Positions 44,461 to 53,436 are shown, counted from the first letter of the stretch. The stretch: 64,000 nt of DNA from Methylobacterium sp. (GCA_013823325.1 PNLY01000001.1:62001-126000), one strand, 5' to 3'. The notes: generated from the letters alone by a model not told the origin. Translations and numbers: made by a program.

Positions 44461-45465
44461 TCAGCCTCGCCCAGCCAGCAGGATCGCGTCGATCCAGCGC
44501 TGCGAGGTCAGGGCTTCCTCGCCCGTCACCACCGGATCGCACTTGGCCTCGATCGCATCGAGGAAGTCGGCGATGACGGCGCGGTGGGCGTCGTGCGGGA
44601 AGTCCATGATATTGGCGCCGCTGCCGGTATTGCCCTCGGCCTCGACCACCTCCGAGCGCCCGTCGAGGAAGGAGAGCTGCAATCGCCCGCCGACGAGCGC
44701 GGCATGGCCCTTGCTGCCGATGATCTCGATGCGTTCGGGATGGCCGGGATGGGCTGCCGTGGTGGTCACCAGCGTCGCCGGCGCGCCGCTGCCGGTCTCC
44801 AGCAGGGCGCCGACATAATCCTCGGTCTCCATGCGGTGCAGCGCGGTGGTGCGCACCTGCGCCGCGACCACCTTGGACACCCCGACCAGCGAGCGGAACA
44901 GATCGAAGGAGTGGATCGCCTGGGTCAGCAGCACCCCGCCGCCATCCCTGGCCATGGTGCCGCGGCCGGGCTCGTCGTAATAGCTTTGCGGGCGCCACCA
45001 CGGCACCTGCAGCAGGCCGGCTTCGACCGTGCCGAGCTCGCCGCCGTCGAGCGCCGCCTTGAGGCGCAGGCTCGCCGGCCGGAAGCGGTGTTGCAGCACG
45101 ACGCCGAAGGCCTTGCCGGCGCTCCTGGCGGCGGCGACCAGCTCTTCCCCGCGCGCTACTGTCAGCTCCAGCGGCTTCTCGACCAGCACATGCTTGCCGG
45201 CGGCTAGGCAGCGCGTCCCGACGTCGCGATGGCTCGCCGGCGGCGTCAGCACGATCACCGCCTCGACGGCCTCGTCGGCCAGGACCGCGTCGATATCGGT
45301 GGTGCCGGGGAAGGGGAACTGGGCGCGATAGGCGTCGAGCCGCTCCTGCGAGCGGCTGGCGACATGGCGGACATCGACCCTGTCAGCCAGATCGAGCAGA
45401 CTGCGCGAATGGGGCAGGGCGGCCGGCCCCAGCCCGATGACGGCGATGCCGAGCTTGCGTGTCAC
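44461..45465 (-). CDS. Gfo/Idh/MocA-family oxidoreductase 1
   Basis: A 334-residue NAD(P)-dependent sugar or polyol dehydrogenase. It has LGIAVIGLGPAALPHSRSLL at the Rossmann start and GKHVLVEKPLELTVARGEEL near 90, where EKP carries the catalytic lysine. HRFRPASLRLKAALDGGELG near 127 continues the pattern. Its start overlaps the stop of the second family member (ATGA). It is the last gene of a three-gene operon starting with a Tat-exported receptor. The partners suggest uptake and oxidation of a sugar or inositol-like compound. Confidence 0.92.
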   Translation of the reverse strand: MTRKLGIAVIGLGPAALPHSRSLLDLADRVDVRHVASRSQERLDAYRAQFPFPGTTDIDAVLADEAVEAVIVLTPPASHRDVGTRCLAAGKHVLVEKPLELTVARGEELVAAARSAGKAFGVVLQHRFRPASLRLKAALDGGELGTVEAGLLQVPWWRPQSYYDEPGRGTMARDGGGVLLTQAIHSFDLFRSLVGVSKVVAAQVRTTALHRMETEDYVGALLETGSGAPATLVTTTAAHPGHPERIEIIGSKGHAALVGGRLQLSFLDGRSEVVEAEGNTGSGANIMDFPHDAHRAVIADFLDAIEAKCDPVVTGEEALTSQRWIDAILLAGRG

Positions 45466-46484
45466 TGTGCCTCGGTTCCTCTGATCGGCAGGCGCACGGC
45501 CCGGTCCTGCGCATGCAAGGCGAGCCGGCAGACCGTGAACATGTGCCGCTGCGTCGCCGCCGTCTCGCTGCGATCCGCGACGTCGGCGATCAGGCTGCGG
45601 AAATAGGTGAGCGGTTCGCCCGAGGCGTCGATATGGCGTGTGCCGGCCTTGTCGACCAGGAAGACATGGTCGGTGCCAGGCCGGCCGGCGATGTCGACAT
45701 ATTTGCGCAGCTCGATCGTGCCTTCCGTGCCGAGGATGGTGAGCCGCCCGTCGCCCCAGGTGGGCAGGCCGTCGGCGGTGAACCAGTCGACGCGGATGAA
45801 GCCGTTGGCACGGTCGCTGCGCAGCAGGATCTCGCCGAAATCCTCGAAATCGGGCAGGTCGGCCAGGCCGAAATGGCCGGTGCCGGAGGCTGCGATCTCG
45901 GCATCGTCCGAGCCGGTGAAATGCAGGAACTGGTCGATCTGGTGCGAGGCGATGTCGGTAAGGATGCCGCCAAAAGAACGCCTGTCGAAGAACCAGCCCG
46001 GCCGGATCGCCCGGTTGAGACGGTGCGGGCCGAGGCCGACCGTCTGGATCACACGCCCGATCGCGCCGTCTGCGATCAGCTTGCCGGCGACGATCGTGGC
46101 CGGGACGATGAAGCGTTCGGAGAAGCAGACCGAGAAGATGCGGCCCGTCGCCGCGACGACCCGTTCGACCTCGGCGAGCTGCTCGAAGGTCGTGACGCCC
46201 GGCTTGTCGACCATCACATCCTTGCCGGCGCGCATCGCCCTGACGGCGAGGGCGGCCCGCTCCGACGGGATGCCGGCGCAGACGACGAGGTCGATCGAGG
46301 GATCGTCGAGCAGCGCGTCGGCAGGCGCTTCCCGTAGTTGCGGAAAGCGCTCGCGGAAGCCGGCGAGCACGCGCGGATCGCTGGTCGCAGGGTCGAAGCC
46401 GGCGCAGTCCGCGCCGGCCTCCAGCAGGCCACCGACCATATGGTAGATATGGCGGTGGTCGAGACCGATAGCTGCGAAGCGCAT
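45462..46484 (-). CDS. Gfo/Idh/MocA-family oxidoreductase 2
   Basis: A 340-residue second dehydrogenase: MRFAAIGLDHRHIYHMVGGL at the start has a degenerate G-x-G (GLDHRH), and the catalytic lysine lies in AGKDVMVDKPGVTTFEQLAE near 91-110, with D-K-P instead of E-K-P. This G-L-D-H-x-H-I form resembles members that act without a classical dinucleotide loop, so cofactor use is uncertain. It overlaps both neighbours or nearly so (ATGA to the next gene; one base after the receptor stop). Confidence 0.88.
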   Translation of the reverse strand: MRFAAIGLDHRHIYHMVGGLLEAGADCAGFDPATSDPRVLAGFRERFPQLREAPADALLDDPSIDLVVCAGIPSERAALAVRAMRAGKDVMVDKPGVTTFEQLAEVERVVAATGRIFSVCFSERFIVPATIVAGKLIADGAIGRVIQTVGLGPHRLNRAIRPGWFFDRRSFGGILTDIASHQIDQFLHFTGSDDAEIAASGTGHFGLADLPDFEDFGEILLRSDRANGFIRVDWFTADGLPTWGDGRLTILGTEGTIELRKYVDIAGRPGTDHVFLVDKAGTRHIDASGEPLTYFRSLIADVADRSETAATQRHMFTVCRLALHAQDRAVRLPIRGTEAQ

Positions 46485-46485
46485 C

Positions 46486-47667
46486 TTACTTCGGTGCGTG
46501 ACCGACGCCGATCTCCTGGTCCCAGCGCCGGAAGGCGGCGACCAGGCGTTCGGGCGTCAGGGGCAGGCGGGTCGGCAGGCTGGCGATCAGCCCGTCATAT
46601 TCGGGCCGGCCGAACTCTTTCAGCACGTCCTGGCTTTCCTGCGGCGCCATCGCCAAAGTCACGCCCTTGATCGCCGGGCCAGGGTAGAAATAGCCCTTGT
46701 CGTAGGTCGCAGCCTGCGAATCCGGCTTCAGCAAATGCGACATCAGCGCCAGGATCACCGGGATCTTCTCCGCCGCCACACCTTTCGGGATGCACATGAA
46801 CTGGGTGTCGGGGATCCAGTGCGTGTTGGCGATGGTGAAGACCTTGGCCTCCTTCGGCACGATGCCCAGCGCCCGCGGATTGATGTCCCAGCCCAGGGTC
46901 GAGACGATGCAGTCGCGCGTGCCGTCGCCGAGCTCCTTCATCGTCGCGGCGGTGCCGGTCGGATAATAGTCGATCGCCGTGCCGAGTTCCTTGAGATAGG
47001 CCCAGGTCTTGGCCCAGCCGTTCATCGGGTCGGTCGGGTCGCTGTCGCCGAGGATGTAGGGCATGCCCTGCAGGAAGGTCCAGCCGGGGCCGGAATTGAG
47101 CGGGCGGGCATAGGTGAAGCGGTTGGGGTTCTGCTTCACATAGGCGAGGAACTCCTCGGCCGTCTTCGGCACCGTCTTGACCTTGTCGGCCATGTATTCG
47201 AACAGCGGCCCGGACGGCGAATAGACGACGGCGACGCCTTCGTTCTGGCCGAAATTGCGCTGCATCATCAGCGCCGGCTCGTGATAGATCTCCTCGGCCT
47301 TGGGCAGGCTGGCGGTGTGAGACTTCCAGACATCGACCCATAGGCCCTGCTGGATGCCGTCCGACATCGCGCCCGGCCCCGTCAGCACCATGTCGATGTC
47401 GACGCGGTTGGCGTCCTGCTGGGCCTTGAGCTTGGCCGGCAGTTCGGGCGAGGGCGCCCGCGAGAAGTTCAGCCGCGAGATCAGCTTCGGATTATCCTTG
47501 GCGAACTTCTCGATCGAAGCCTGCGTCAGCTGCAGATTGCCGGCGACGTCGATGATGTTGAGCATCACCGGGCTTGCCGGTGCGCTTTGGGCGAAGGCGC
47601 CGCCGGCAGAGAGCGCGGCGAGGCTGGAAGCGCCGGCGATCACGCCGCGCCGTGTCGGATGGGTCAT
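46486..47667 (-). CDS. Tat-exported ABC-type extracellular solute-binding protein
   Basis: A 393-residue type II receptor. MTHPTRRGVIAGASSLAALS is a twin-arginine signal, with cleavage near GAFAQS. The body has LWVDVWKSHTASLPKAEEIY and VYSPSGPLFEYMADKVKTVP, and a C-terminal LPLTPERLVAAFRRWDQEIG. It belongs to the sugar/polyamine (cluster D/B) receptor group. No permease or ATPase gene is in the window, so its importer is incomplete here. It is followed closely by two Gfo/Idh/MocA dehydrogenases. A GntR-like palindrome lies upstream at 47709. Confidence 0.88.
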   Translation of the reverse strand: MTHPTRRGVIAGASSLAALSAGGAFAQSAPASPVMLNIIDVAGNLQLTQASIEKFAKDNPKLISRLNFSRAPSPELPAKLKAQQDANRVDIDMVLTGPGAMSDGIQQGLWVDVWKSHTASLPKAEEIYHEPALMMQRNFGQNEGVAVVYSPSGPLFEYMADKVKTVPKTAEEFLAYVKQNPNRFTYARPLNSGPGWTFLQGMPYILGDSDPTDPMNGWAKTWAYLKELGTAIDYYPTGTAATMKELGDGTRDCIVSTLGWDINPRALGIVPKEAKVFTIANTHWIPDTQFMCIPKGVAAEKIPVILALMSHLLKPDSQAATYDKGYFYPGPAIKGVTLAMAPQESQDVLKEFGRPEYDGLIASLPTRLPLTPERLVAAFRRWDQEIGVGHAPK

Positions 47668-47963
47668 GGTACCTCCCTATGGCGGCCTGCTTTGCTGCGG
47701 CCTTGCCGGTATACTAGTACACAAGATCCTGTCGGCAAGATGCGACGAAAGCAGGGGAGAGCTGCGCGTCGAAGAGCTTCCCGGGGGCATGGGGACCGAC
47801 CACTGCCGGCCGACAAGGCGTGCGGCAAAAGGCGGCCGCTTGGAACGGCGTGCTACCCTGCTCAGACGAGCGCCGAAGCAGGACGCTTGTTCCCCGATGC
47901 ATTGTCAACGCGATTGATCATCGCGGTTGCATCCGTTCGAACATGCAACGATCTAGGTCGCGG
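47668..47963. other. 296-bp intergenic region between receptor and cNMP-binding genes
   Basis: No gene is supported. The left end holds the receptor promoter and a GntR-like palindrome (47709-47722). Near the right end, gttgcat...atgcaac is a 7-bp inverted repeat just after the cNMP-protein stop, without a T-run. A 64-codon minus-strand frame at 47714-47908 has no ribosome site or recognisable pattern. Confidence 0.5.
47709..47722 (-). promoter_or_regulatory. GntR-like operator upstream of the receptor operon
   Basis: The sequence gtatactagtacac is a 14-bp palindrome with one mismatched pair, centred on ACTAGT, 42 bases before the receptor start. FadR/FCD-type GntR regulators bind sites of this TNGTNNACNA shape. 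The regulator gene is not in this region. Confidence 0.5.
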
Positions 47964-48362
47964 TCACAAGGCCGAGTTCGTCGCGCGCAGCCGATCGACG
48001 ACCTCCGAGAGCACATACCAGACGAAATTCGGCGTCGTTTCGACCATGAAGCGGAACTGCTTTGCATCGACCAAAGCAATTTCGGATGGCTCCAACGCCT
48101 TGGCCGTGGCGGATCGCGGCTTCTTGTCGATCAGCGAGATGATGCCGAAGGCGCGCCCTGCATCGACCTGCTCGATGAGTTTCCCGCGGCTGCTGACCTC
48201 GATGCGGCCGGTGAGAACGATATAGGCGTAGGCAGGTTCGTCGCCCTCGCGAAAGATCACGTCCCCCGCAGCATAGGTGATCACGGTTCCCAGACCGCGC
48301 GCGAGCTGGCGGAAATCCATGGGCGCTGGCGCAAGCCTAGCCGTGGAAGCATGTTCGTTCAT
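47964..48362 (-). CDS. stand-alone cyclic-nucleotide-binding (Crp-like) domain protein
   Basis: A 132-residue cNMP-binding domain without the C-terminal DNA-binding part. The beta-roll reads YAAGDVIFREGDEPAYAYIV (near 30-49), LTGRIEVSSRGKLIEQVDAG, and the phosphate-binding cassette AFGIISLIDKKPRSATAKAL near 75-94, in which G-E-[LI]-[AG] is replaced by G-I-I-S, so cyclic nucleotide binding may be lost. Such single-domain proteins are common in Hyphomicrobiales. ATG 48362 follows GAGAGCGAG; the upstream frame to 48533 is unsupported. Confidence 0.85.
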   Translation of the reverse strand: MNEHASTARLAPAPMDFRQLARGLGTVITYAAGDVIFREGDEPAYAYIVLTGRIEVSSRGKLIEQVDAGRAFGIISLIDKKPRSATAKALEPSEIALVDAKQFRFMVETTPNFVWYVLSEVVDRLRATNSAL

Positions 48363-48592
48363 CGCTCGAACTCGCTCTCTGATCGGTGGCAGATCAATGT
48401 AGCGCAGGAACTTGGGCGCTCCAATCGATCCAGCAGGTTGTGGCCGGTGGATACGGGGTCTTTGGAGGCTCCCCCGAAAGGTGGTGAACGGACGCCTGCG
48501 GCCGGCTTTCGAATGTGCCCCAGACCCCTGCAATGTCGACAGCGTTCGCGATGAACGCTACGTCATCGTCAGGCTGGCAAACGGGTGGGGGA

Positions 48593-49231
48593 ATGCGCGA
48601 GATCGGAGCTGGCCTGGCTGGCGCGCTCATCCTGTTCTTCGCCCGCTTCATCACGGCGGTGCGCGGGCGCTGGGACGGCGTCGCGCCGACCGATGAGCAG
48701 CGAATCTACTTCGCCAACCATGCCAGCCATGGCGATTTCGTCCTGATCTGGACCGTGCTGCCGCGGCGCATGCGCTTTTCGACCCGGCCGGTCGCCGGCA
48801 GCGACTACTGGTTGAAGAGCGGTTTGCGGCGCTTCATCGGCCGCGATGTCTTCAACGCCGTCCTGATCGACCGCGATGCCACCACCCGGACGGCCGACCC
48901 GATTGTTCAGATGACCGAAGCGCTAGACGCTGGTTCGTCCCTCATCGTCTTCCCAGAGGGCACGCGCAACACCACGGATGCGCCGCTGCTGCCGTTCAAG
49001 AGCGGGCTGTTTCATCTGGCGCGGGCACGTCCGAACGTGGCGTTCGTGCCGGTCTGGATCGACAATCTCAATCGCGTCATGCCGAAGGGCGAGTTCGTGC
49101 CGGTCCCGCTGGTCTGCACCGTCACCTTCGGCGCGGCTCTGACCCTCGCCGAGACCGAGACGAAGCAGGATTTCCTGGCGAGGGCTCAAGCGGCGCTGCT
49201 CGCTCTGTCACCGAAGGCGAGCGCATCATGA
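48593..49231 (+). CDS. 1-acyl-sn-glycerol-3-phosphate acyltransferase-like protein
   Basis: A 212-residue PlsC-fold acyltransferase with an N-terminal hydrophobic helix (GAGLAGALILFFARFITAV). Catalytic H-x4-D is in YFANHASHGDFVLIW near 41-55, and the acceptor phosphate site in VFPEGTRNTTDAPLLPFKSG near 119-138. It would acylate a lysophospholipid-type acceptor at the inner membrane. ATG 48593 follows GGTGGGGGA; upstream in-frame ATGs lack support. Its stop overlaps the CdsA-like start (ATGA). It is the first of four coupled lipid genes. Confidence 0.88.
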   Translation: MREIGAGLAGALILFFARFITAVRGRWDGVAPTDEQRIYFANHASHGDFVLIWTVLPRRMRFSTRPVAGSDYWLKSGLRRFIGRDVFNAVLIDRDATTRTADPIVQMTEALDAGSSLIVFPEGTRNTTDAPLLPFKSGLFHLARARPNVAFVPVWIDNLNRVMPKGEFVPVPLVCTVTFGAALTLAETETKQDFLARAQAALLALSPKASAS

Positions 49232-50178
49232 CGATGCCGCATCCCGATCTTCTCGCCGTATTGGCCGGCCTGCTCGGCGTCCTGATTGTGGCCTCCACGA
49301 TCGGCTATGTCCTGGAGCGCCGGCTGTCGCCCGATGGCTCGAACGCCGTGGTCGAGAACCTCAACGACCGCATCCGCGCCTGGTGGATCATGATCGTGCT
49401 GATGGGCCTGGCGCTGATCGGCGGCAAGACCGGCGTGACGCTGCTCTTCGGCTTCTGCTCGTTTGCCGCCCTGCGCGAATTCATCACGCTGACCGACACG
49501 CGCCGCGCCGATCACTGGGCGCTGGCGGCCGGCTTCTTCGTCGTGCTGCCGGTGCAGTTCTACCTGATCTGGACCGAGTGGTATGGCCTCTACTCGATCT
49601 TCATCCCCGTCTACGCCTTCCTGCTGATGCCGATCATCGCCTCGCTGCGCGGCGACACCGAGCATTTCCTCGTGCGTATCGCCGAGGTGCAGTGGGCGCT
49701 GATGATCTGCGTCTTCTGCATCTCGCATGTGCCGGCGCTGCTCAGCCTCGACATTCCAGGTTTTCAGGGGCGCAACGTCCTGCTGATCGCCTTCCTGGTC
49801 ATCGTCGTGCAGATGAGCGACGTGCTGCAGTATGTCTGGGGCAAGCTGCTCGGCCGCACGAAGATCGCGCCCAGGCTGTCGCCGTCGAAGACGGTCGAGG
49901 GCTTCGTCGGCGGCGCGCTCAGCGCGACGGCGGTCGGAGCGGCCCTGTCCTGGATGACGCCGTTCACGCCGCTGCAGGCGGCTTTCCTGGCGCTGGTCAT
50001 CGTACTGATGGGCTTCTTCGGCGGGCTGGTCATGTCGGCGATCAAGCGTGATCGCGGCATCAAGGATTGGGGCCATCTGATCGCCGGCCATGGCGGCTTC
50101 CTCGACCGGCTGGATTCGGTGGTATTCTCCGCGCCGATCTTCTTCCACCTCGTCCGCTATGGCTGGTCGAGCACGTGA
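49228..50178 (+). CDS. CdsA-like phosphatidate cytidylyltransferase
   Basis: A 316-residue membrane protein with eight or so helices. The C-terminal CdsA signature is IVVQMSDVLQYVWGKLLGRT then KIAPRLSPSKTVEGFVGGAL (near 192-232), with the S-P-x-K-T-x-E-G end fully kept, but D-V-L-Q-Y replacing the D-[ST]-x-A-Y of housekeeping CdsA. It should activate a phosphatidate to a CDP-lipid. The ATGA/GTGA overlaps on both sides bind it to the acyltransferase and CDP-alcohol enzyme, the same gene types as the E. coli ynbA-ynbB locus. It is thus probably a second, specialised CdsA. Confidence 0.88.
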   Translation: MTMPHPDLLAVLAGLLGVLIVASTIGYVLERRLSPDGSNAVVENLNDRIRAWWIMIVLMGLALIGGKTGVTLLFGFCSFAALREFITLTDTRRADHWALAAGFFVVLPVQFYLIWTEWYGLYSIFIPVYAFLLMPIIASLRGDTEHFLVRIAEVQWALMICVFCISHVPALLSLDIPGFQGRNVLLIAFLVIVVQMSDVLQYVWGKLLGRTKIAPRLSPSKTVEGFVGGALSATAVGAALSWMTPFTPLQAAFLALVIVLMGFFGGLVMSAIKRDRGIKDWGHLIAGHGGFLDRLDSVVFSAPIFFHLVRYGWSST

Positions 50179-50582
50179 GCCCGCCGCTCGCGCGCCTGAT
50201 GCGAAGCAGCATCGTGCATGTCGGCTTCGCCTTCCTCGCCATGGGCAGCTGGGCGGCCTTCGCCAACCGTGCCCATCCGATGCCGGCGCCGCTTCTCGCC
50301 GGACTGATCCAAGGCACGCTGTCCGCTCTCATCACCCTGCTGCTGAAACGCGGCATCGAGTATCTCTCCAGCAGCTTCGCCGGCCTGGCCGCGCTGCTGG
50401 CGCCGCCGGTGATCGCCTGTCTTGTTTCGGCCAGCCTGCTGACCGTCATCCACACGATCGGCGGCACGCCCGAGATCGCCAGGACGATCGCCGTGCCGCT
50501 GACCGTCGCGACCAGCTATGCGGCGCTCTACAATTTTTCGCTGTGGCGCAGCAGGAAGGCGATGAACCATGGCGCAGGATAG
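50175..50582 (+). CDS. four-helix membrane protein of the lipid operon, unknown
   Basis: A 135-residue integral membrane protein starting at GTG 50175, which overlaps the CdsA-like stop as GTGA. Helices are near 10-28 (SSIVHVGFAFLAMGSWAAFA), 36-55, 62-85 (FAGLAALLAPPVIACLVSAS) and 100-118. The tail RSRKAMNHGAG is basic. Its end overlaps the start of the CDP-alcohol enzyme by 14 bases. A role as a flippase-like or scaffolding subunit is possible, but I recognise no family. A GtrA-like fold is one alternative. Confidence 0.7.
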   Translation: MSPPLARLMRSSIVHVGFAFLAMGSWAAFANRAHPMPAPLLAGLIQGTLSALITLLLKRGIEYLSSSFAGLAALLAPPVIACLVSASLLTVIHTIGGTPEIARTIAVPLTVATSYAALYNFSLWRSRKAMNHGAG

Positions 50583-51210
50583 CGATCGGCGGCCGCTCTC
50601 GAGCCGCGACACAAGCTGGGCTCGTGGCATCGCGCGCCGGCTGAGCGCCAGCGGCATCACGCCGAACCAGATCTCGATGGCGAGCATGGCGATGGCGGCC
50701 GTCGCCGGCGCCGCCTTCTGGCTCGCGGGCTCCGCGAGTTCGGGCTCACGCATCGCGTTGCTTCTCGCCGCGGCGCTGTTCTGCCAGCTCAGGCTGCTCT
50801 GCAATCTCTTCGACGGCATGGTCGCGATCGAGGGCGGCAAGCAGGCTGCCGACGGGCCGTTCTGGAACGAATTCCCCGACCGGATCGCCGATATCCTGAT
50901 CCTCACCAGCGTCGGCTACGGGGTCGGCGCCCCGGCCCTCGGCTGGGCGGCGGCAGCTTTTGCGGTGCTGACTGCCTATACCCGCGAGCTCGGCCGCAAT
51001 TGCGGTCTCCCAGCCGATTTCTCCGGCCCAATGGCCAAGCAGCACCGCATGGCGACGATCACGGCAGCGGCGCTTGTCTCCCTGCTGGAGCCGCTCTGGC
51101 GTGGCCAGAACGAGGTGCTGACCGTTGCGCTCTGGCTGATCGCGCTCGGCGCGGCCGTGACAGCTCTCAGGCGGGCGGCGAACATCGTGCGCGGCTTGCG
51201 CGGGCGCTGA
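50569..51210 (+). CDS. CDP-alcohol phosphatidyltransferase family protein with divergent motif
   Basis: A 213-residue six-helix CDP-alcohol phosphotransferase. The canonical D-x2-D-G-x2-A-R-x8-G-x3-D-x3-D motif appears as NLFDGMVAI, then eight residues, G, PFWN and EFPD (residues about 79-104): N for the first Asp, I for Arg and N for the third Asp. Only the second and last acids remain. The same N-L-x-D-G-M-V-A form occurs in YnbA-like proteins, so it marks a subfamily rather than decay. It should transfer a phosphatidyl or similar group to an unknown alcohol. Last gene of the coupled lipid operon. Confidence 0.85.
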   Translation: MAQDSDRRPLSSRDTSWARGIARRLSASGITPNQISMASMAMAAVAGAAFWLAGSASSGSRIALLLAAALFCQLRLLCNLFDGMVAIEGGKQAADGPFWNEFPDRIADILILTSVGYGVGAPALGWAAAAFAVLTAYTRELGRNCGLPADFSGPMAKQHRMATITAAALVSLLEPLWRGQNEVLTVALWLIALGAAVTALRRAANIVRGLRGR

Positions 51211-51322
51211 CAACGCCGAGGCCCATGAGACGCTTTTGTCTGCGCGCCAGAATAGAAAACTAACGGCGTTCAGCTACTAGTCGGCGGGGGTGAGGCGCAG
51301 CAGGTGAGAGAGCGTCAGCGAG

Positions 51323-52270
51323 ATGGGTGAGGACGTCGGGGCGATCGAGACGCTGGAGCTCGACAAACTTGCCAACGAAGCCGTCGGCCAGGGCGAGCTC
51401 GACCGGGCTCTGCTGTATTTCGACGAGTTGAGCCGGCGATATCCGGACATCGCGAGTCTGCACTACATGCGCGGACTCGCACAGAAATACCGCAGGCAAT
51501 GGCCCGACTCCCTGCGCCACAACCTCATGTCCCAATCGCTGCAGGACGAGTTCGACGAAGCCTCCGCCTGGAATGCGGGGATCGCGGCGACCGCGATCAG
51601 GGACTGGAACGTGGCGCGTGACCAATGGGCCAGATGCGGTATCGCGTTGCCTGGCGAAGAGGGGCCGATCCAGGCGGATTTCGGTGTCGTCAGCATTCGC
51701 CTGAACGCCTGGGGCGATGGCGAGACCCTGTTTGCGAGGCGCATCGACCCGGTGCGCGCACGGCTCCTGAACATTCCTCTTCCTGAGAGCGGCTATTGTT
51801 ACGACGATATCGTGTTGCATGACGGAGCTGCGACGGGCCAGCGTAATCTTGGCGGCGAGGTCGTCCCCGTCTTCAACGCGCTGGAGCGCTGGGCGCCTTC
51901 ACTGTTCCCGACATTCACAGCCTTCGTGACCTGTGCCGACCAGGATGAGCTCGCGCCGCTGCTGAGATCGCAGGCGCCAGGTGTCGCCTACCTCGAAGAC
52001 TGGACGGAGTCGCTGGCCTACATCTGCCTGAAATGCAGCTACGGCCTGCCACACCGCCATGATCACGAGCAGGCGCTGGCCGGATGGAAAGCAAGCAGGC
52101 ACATCGGAATCGCTGCCCAGAGCCGCCATTCGGTCGAGAAGATTCTTGCTGAGTGGCAGGCGGGTGGCGAGCAGCGCTCTGTCGATGCGATCGAGACCCG
52201 CACCTTTCCGGTGCCGGCCCCTGCCGACGGTCATGTCTGGTGGCGAGCGCCGGACGAAGAGAGCGATTAG
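51323..52270 (+). CDS. TPR-containing cytosolic protein of unknown function
   Basis: A 315-residue protein. Residues about 10-100 are two or three TPR-like helix pairs ([40 protein letters not shown]). The C-terminal half is a separate conserved domain: [20 protein letters not shown] near 132-151, then [15 protein letters not shown], and [20 protein letters not shown] near 220-239, with PHRHDHE after it. I recognise this pairing from other bacterial hypothetical proteins, some near toxin or secretion loci, but cannot name a function. It is preceded by a 112-base gap after the lipid operon and ends in a 4-base overlap with convergent moaA. Confidence 0.7.
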   Translation: MGEDVGAIETLELDKLANEAVGQGELDRALLYFDELSRRYPDIASLHYMRGLAQKYRRQWPDSLRHNLMSQSLQDEFDEASAWNAGIAATAIRDWNVARDQWARCGIALPGEEGPIQADFGVVSIRLNAWGDGETLFARRIDPVRARLLNIPLPESGYCYDDIVLHDGAATGQRNLGGEVVPVFNALERWAPSLFPTFTAFVTCADQDELAPLLRSQAPGVAYLEDWTESLAYICLKCSYGLPHRHDHEQALAGWKASRHIGIAAQSRHSVEKILAEWQAGGEQRSVDAIETRTFPVPAPADGHVWWRAPDEESD

Positions 52271-53295
52271 CCCCCGGTCACGCTCATATGCCGGCCGACG
52301 GCGGCTCGCGGCCGGCGCCGGTCGATGACGAAGTCGTGGCCCTTGGGCTTGCGCGAGATCGCCTCTTCCATCGCCCGGTAGAGCAGGGCGTCATCGGCCG
52401 AGGCGCGGATCGGGGCGCGCAGATCGGCCGCATCCTCCTGGCCGAGACACATATAGAGCGTGCCGGTGCAGGTCAGGCGCACGCGGTTGCAGCTTTCGCA
52501 GAAATTATGCGTCATCGGCGTGATGAAGCCGACGAGCCCACCGGTCTCGCGGACCCGGACATAGCGCGCCGGCCCGCCGGTCCGGTAGGGATCGTCGTCG
52601 AGCGTGTAGCGGTCCATCAGCTTGGCCCGCACCATGGAAAGCGGCAGGAACTGGTCGAGCCGCGCCGGCTCGATATCGCCGAGCGGCATCACTTCGATCA
52701 GCGTCAGGTCCATGCCGAGGCCATGGGCCCACCGCATCAGCCCCTCGATCTCGTCCTCGTTGACGCCTTTGAGCGCCACAGCATTGATCTTGACGCGCAG
52801 GCCGGCCTTGCGCGCCGCCTCGATGCCGCCGAGCACCTTCGACAGGTCGCCCCAGCGCGTGATCTTGCGGAATTTTTCGGGGTCGAGCGTGTCCATCGAG
52901 ACGTTGACGCGGCGCACGCCGCAATCGGCCAGCTCCTGCGCATAGCGAGCGAGCTGCGAGCCGTTGGTGGTCACGGTCAGTTCGTCGAGCGCGCCCGACG
53001 TCAGATGGCGCGAGAGCGAGCGGAACAGGTTCATGATGTCGCGCCGCACCAGCGGCTCGCCGCCGGTGATGCGCAATTTGCGCGTGCCGCGCGAGACGAA
53101 GGCGCTGGCGACGCGATCGATCTCCTCGAGCGTCAGCAAATCGCGCTTCGGCAGGAAGGCCATGTCTTCGGACATGCAGTAGACGCAGCGGAAGTCGCAG
53201 CGATCCGTCACCGAGATGCGCAAATAGGAGATGTCGCGACCGAACGGGTCGGTCAGCGGCGCACGCATCAAGGGCTTGACGGGGTCATGCAGCAC
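52267..53295 (-). CDS. moaA: GTP 3',8-cyclase (molybdenum cofactor biosynthesis)
   Basis: MoaA is the radical-SAM enzyme that rearranges GTP in the first step of molybdopterin synthesis. The 342-residue protein has the SAM cluster motif C-x3-C-x2-C in [13 protein letters not shown] near 29-41, [10 protein letters not shown] near 77, the second cluster in [16 protein letters not shown] near 265 (three cysteines), and the C-terminal Gly-Gly (SVTGG) that reaches into the active site. The frame starts with GTG 53295; ATG 53268 is an alternative nine codons on. It is divergent from the DUF971 gene, a frequent neighbour of Mo-cofactor genes. Confidence 0.95.
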   Translation of the reverse strand: MLHDPVKPLMRAPLTDPFGRDISYLRISVTDRCDFRCVYCMSEDMAFLPKRDLLTLEEIDRVASAFVSRGTRKLRITGGEPLVRRDIMNLFRSLSRHLTSGALDELTVTTNGSQLARYAQELADCGVRRVNVSMDTLDPEKFRKITRWGDLSKVLGGIEAARKAGLRVKINAVALKGVNEDEIEGLMRWAHGLGMDLTLIEVMPLGDIEPARLDQFLPLSMVRAKLMDRYTLDDDPYRTGGPARYVRVRETGGLVGFITPMTHNFCESCNRVRLTCTGTLYMCLGQEDAADLRAPIRASADDALLYRAMEEAISRKPKGHDFVIDRRRPRAAVGRHMSVTGG

Positions 53296-53436
53296 GACGG
53301 CTGAAATCCTCGGGCGATCGCGGTCTTGCGGCGCAGTGCGCCTGCCGTTGCTCTGATATAGGAAGGCAGCATTGTCGGCGGCAAGCCCGCGGTCAAGCCG
53401 GCTGATCGTCGCAAGCTGTTCTGGAGAAACACGAAG

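Noticed and set aside
47714-47908. A 64-codon minus-strand frame in the receptor/cNMP gap
   Set aside because: No ribosome site, no pattern, and it overlaps the likely operator.
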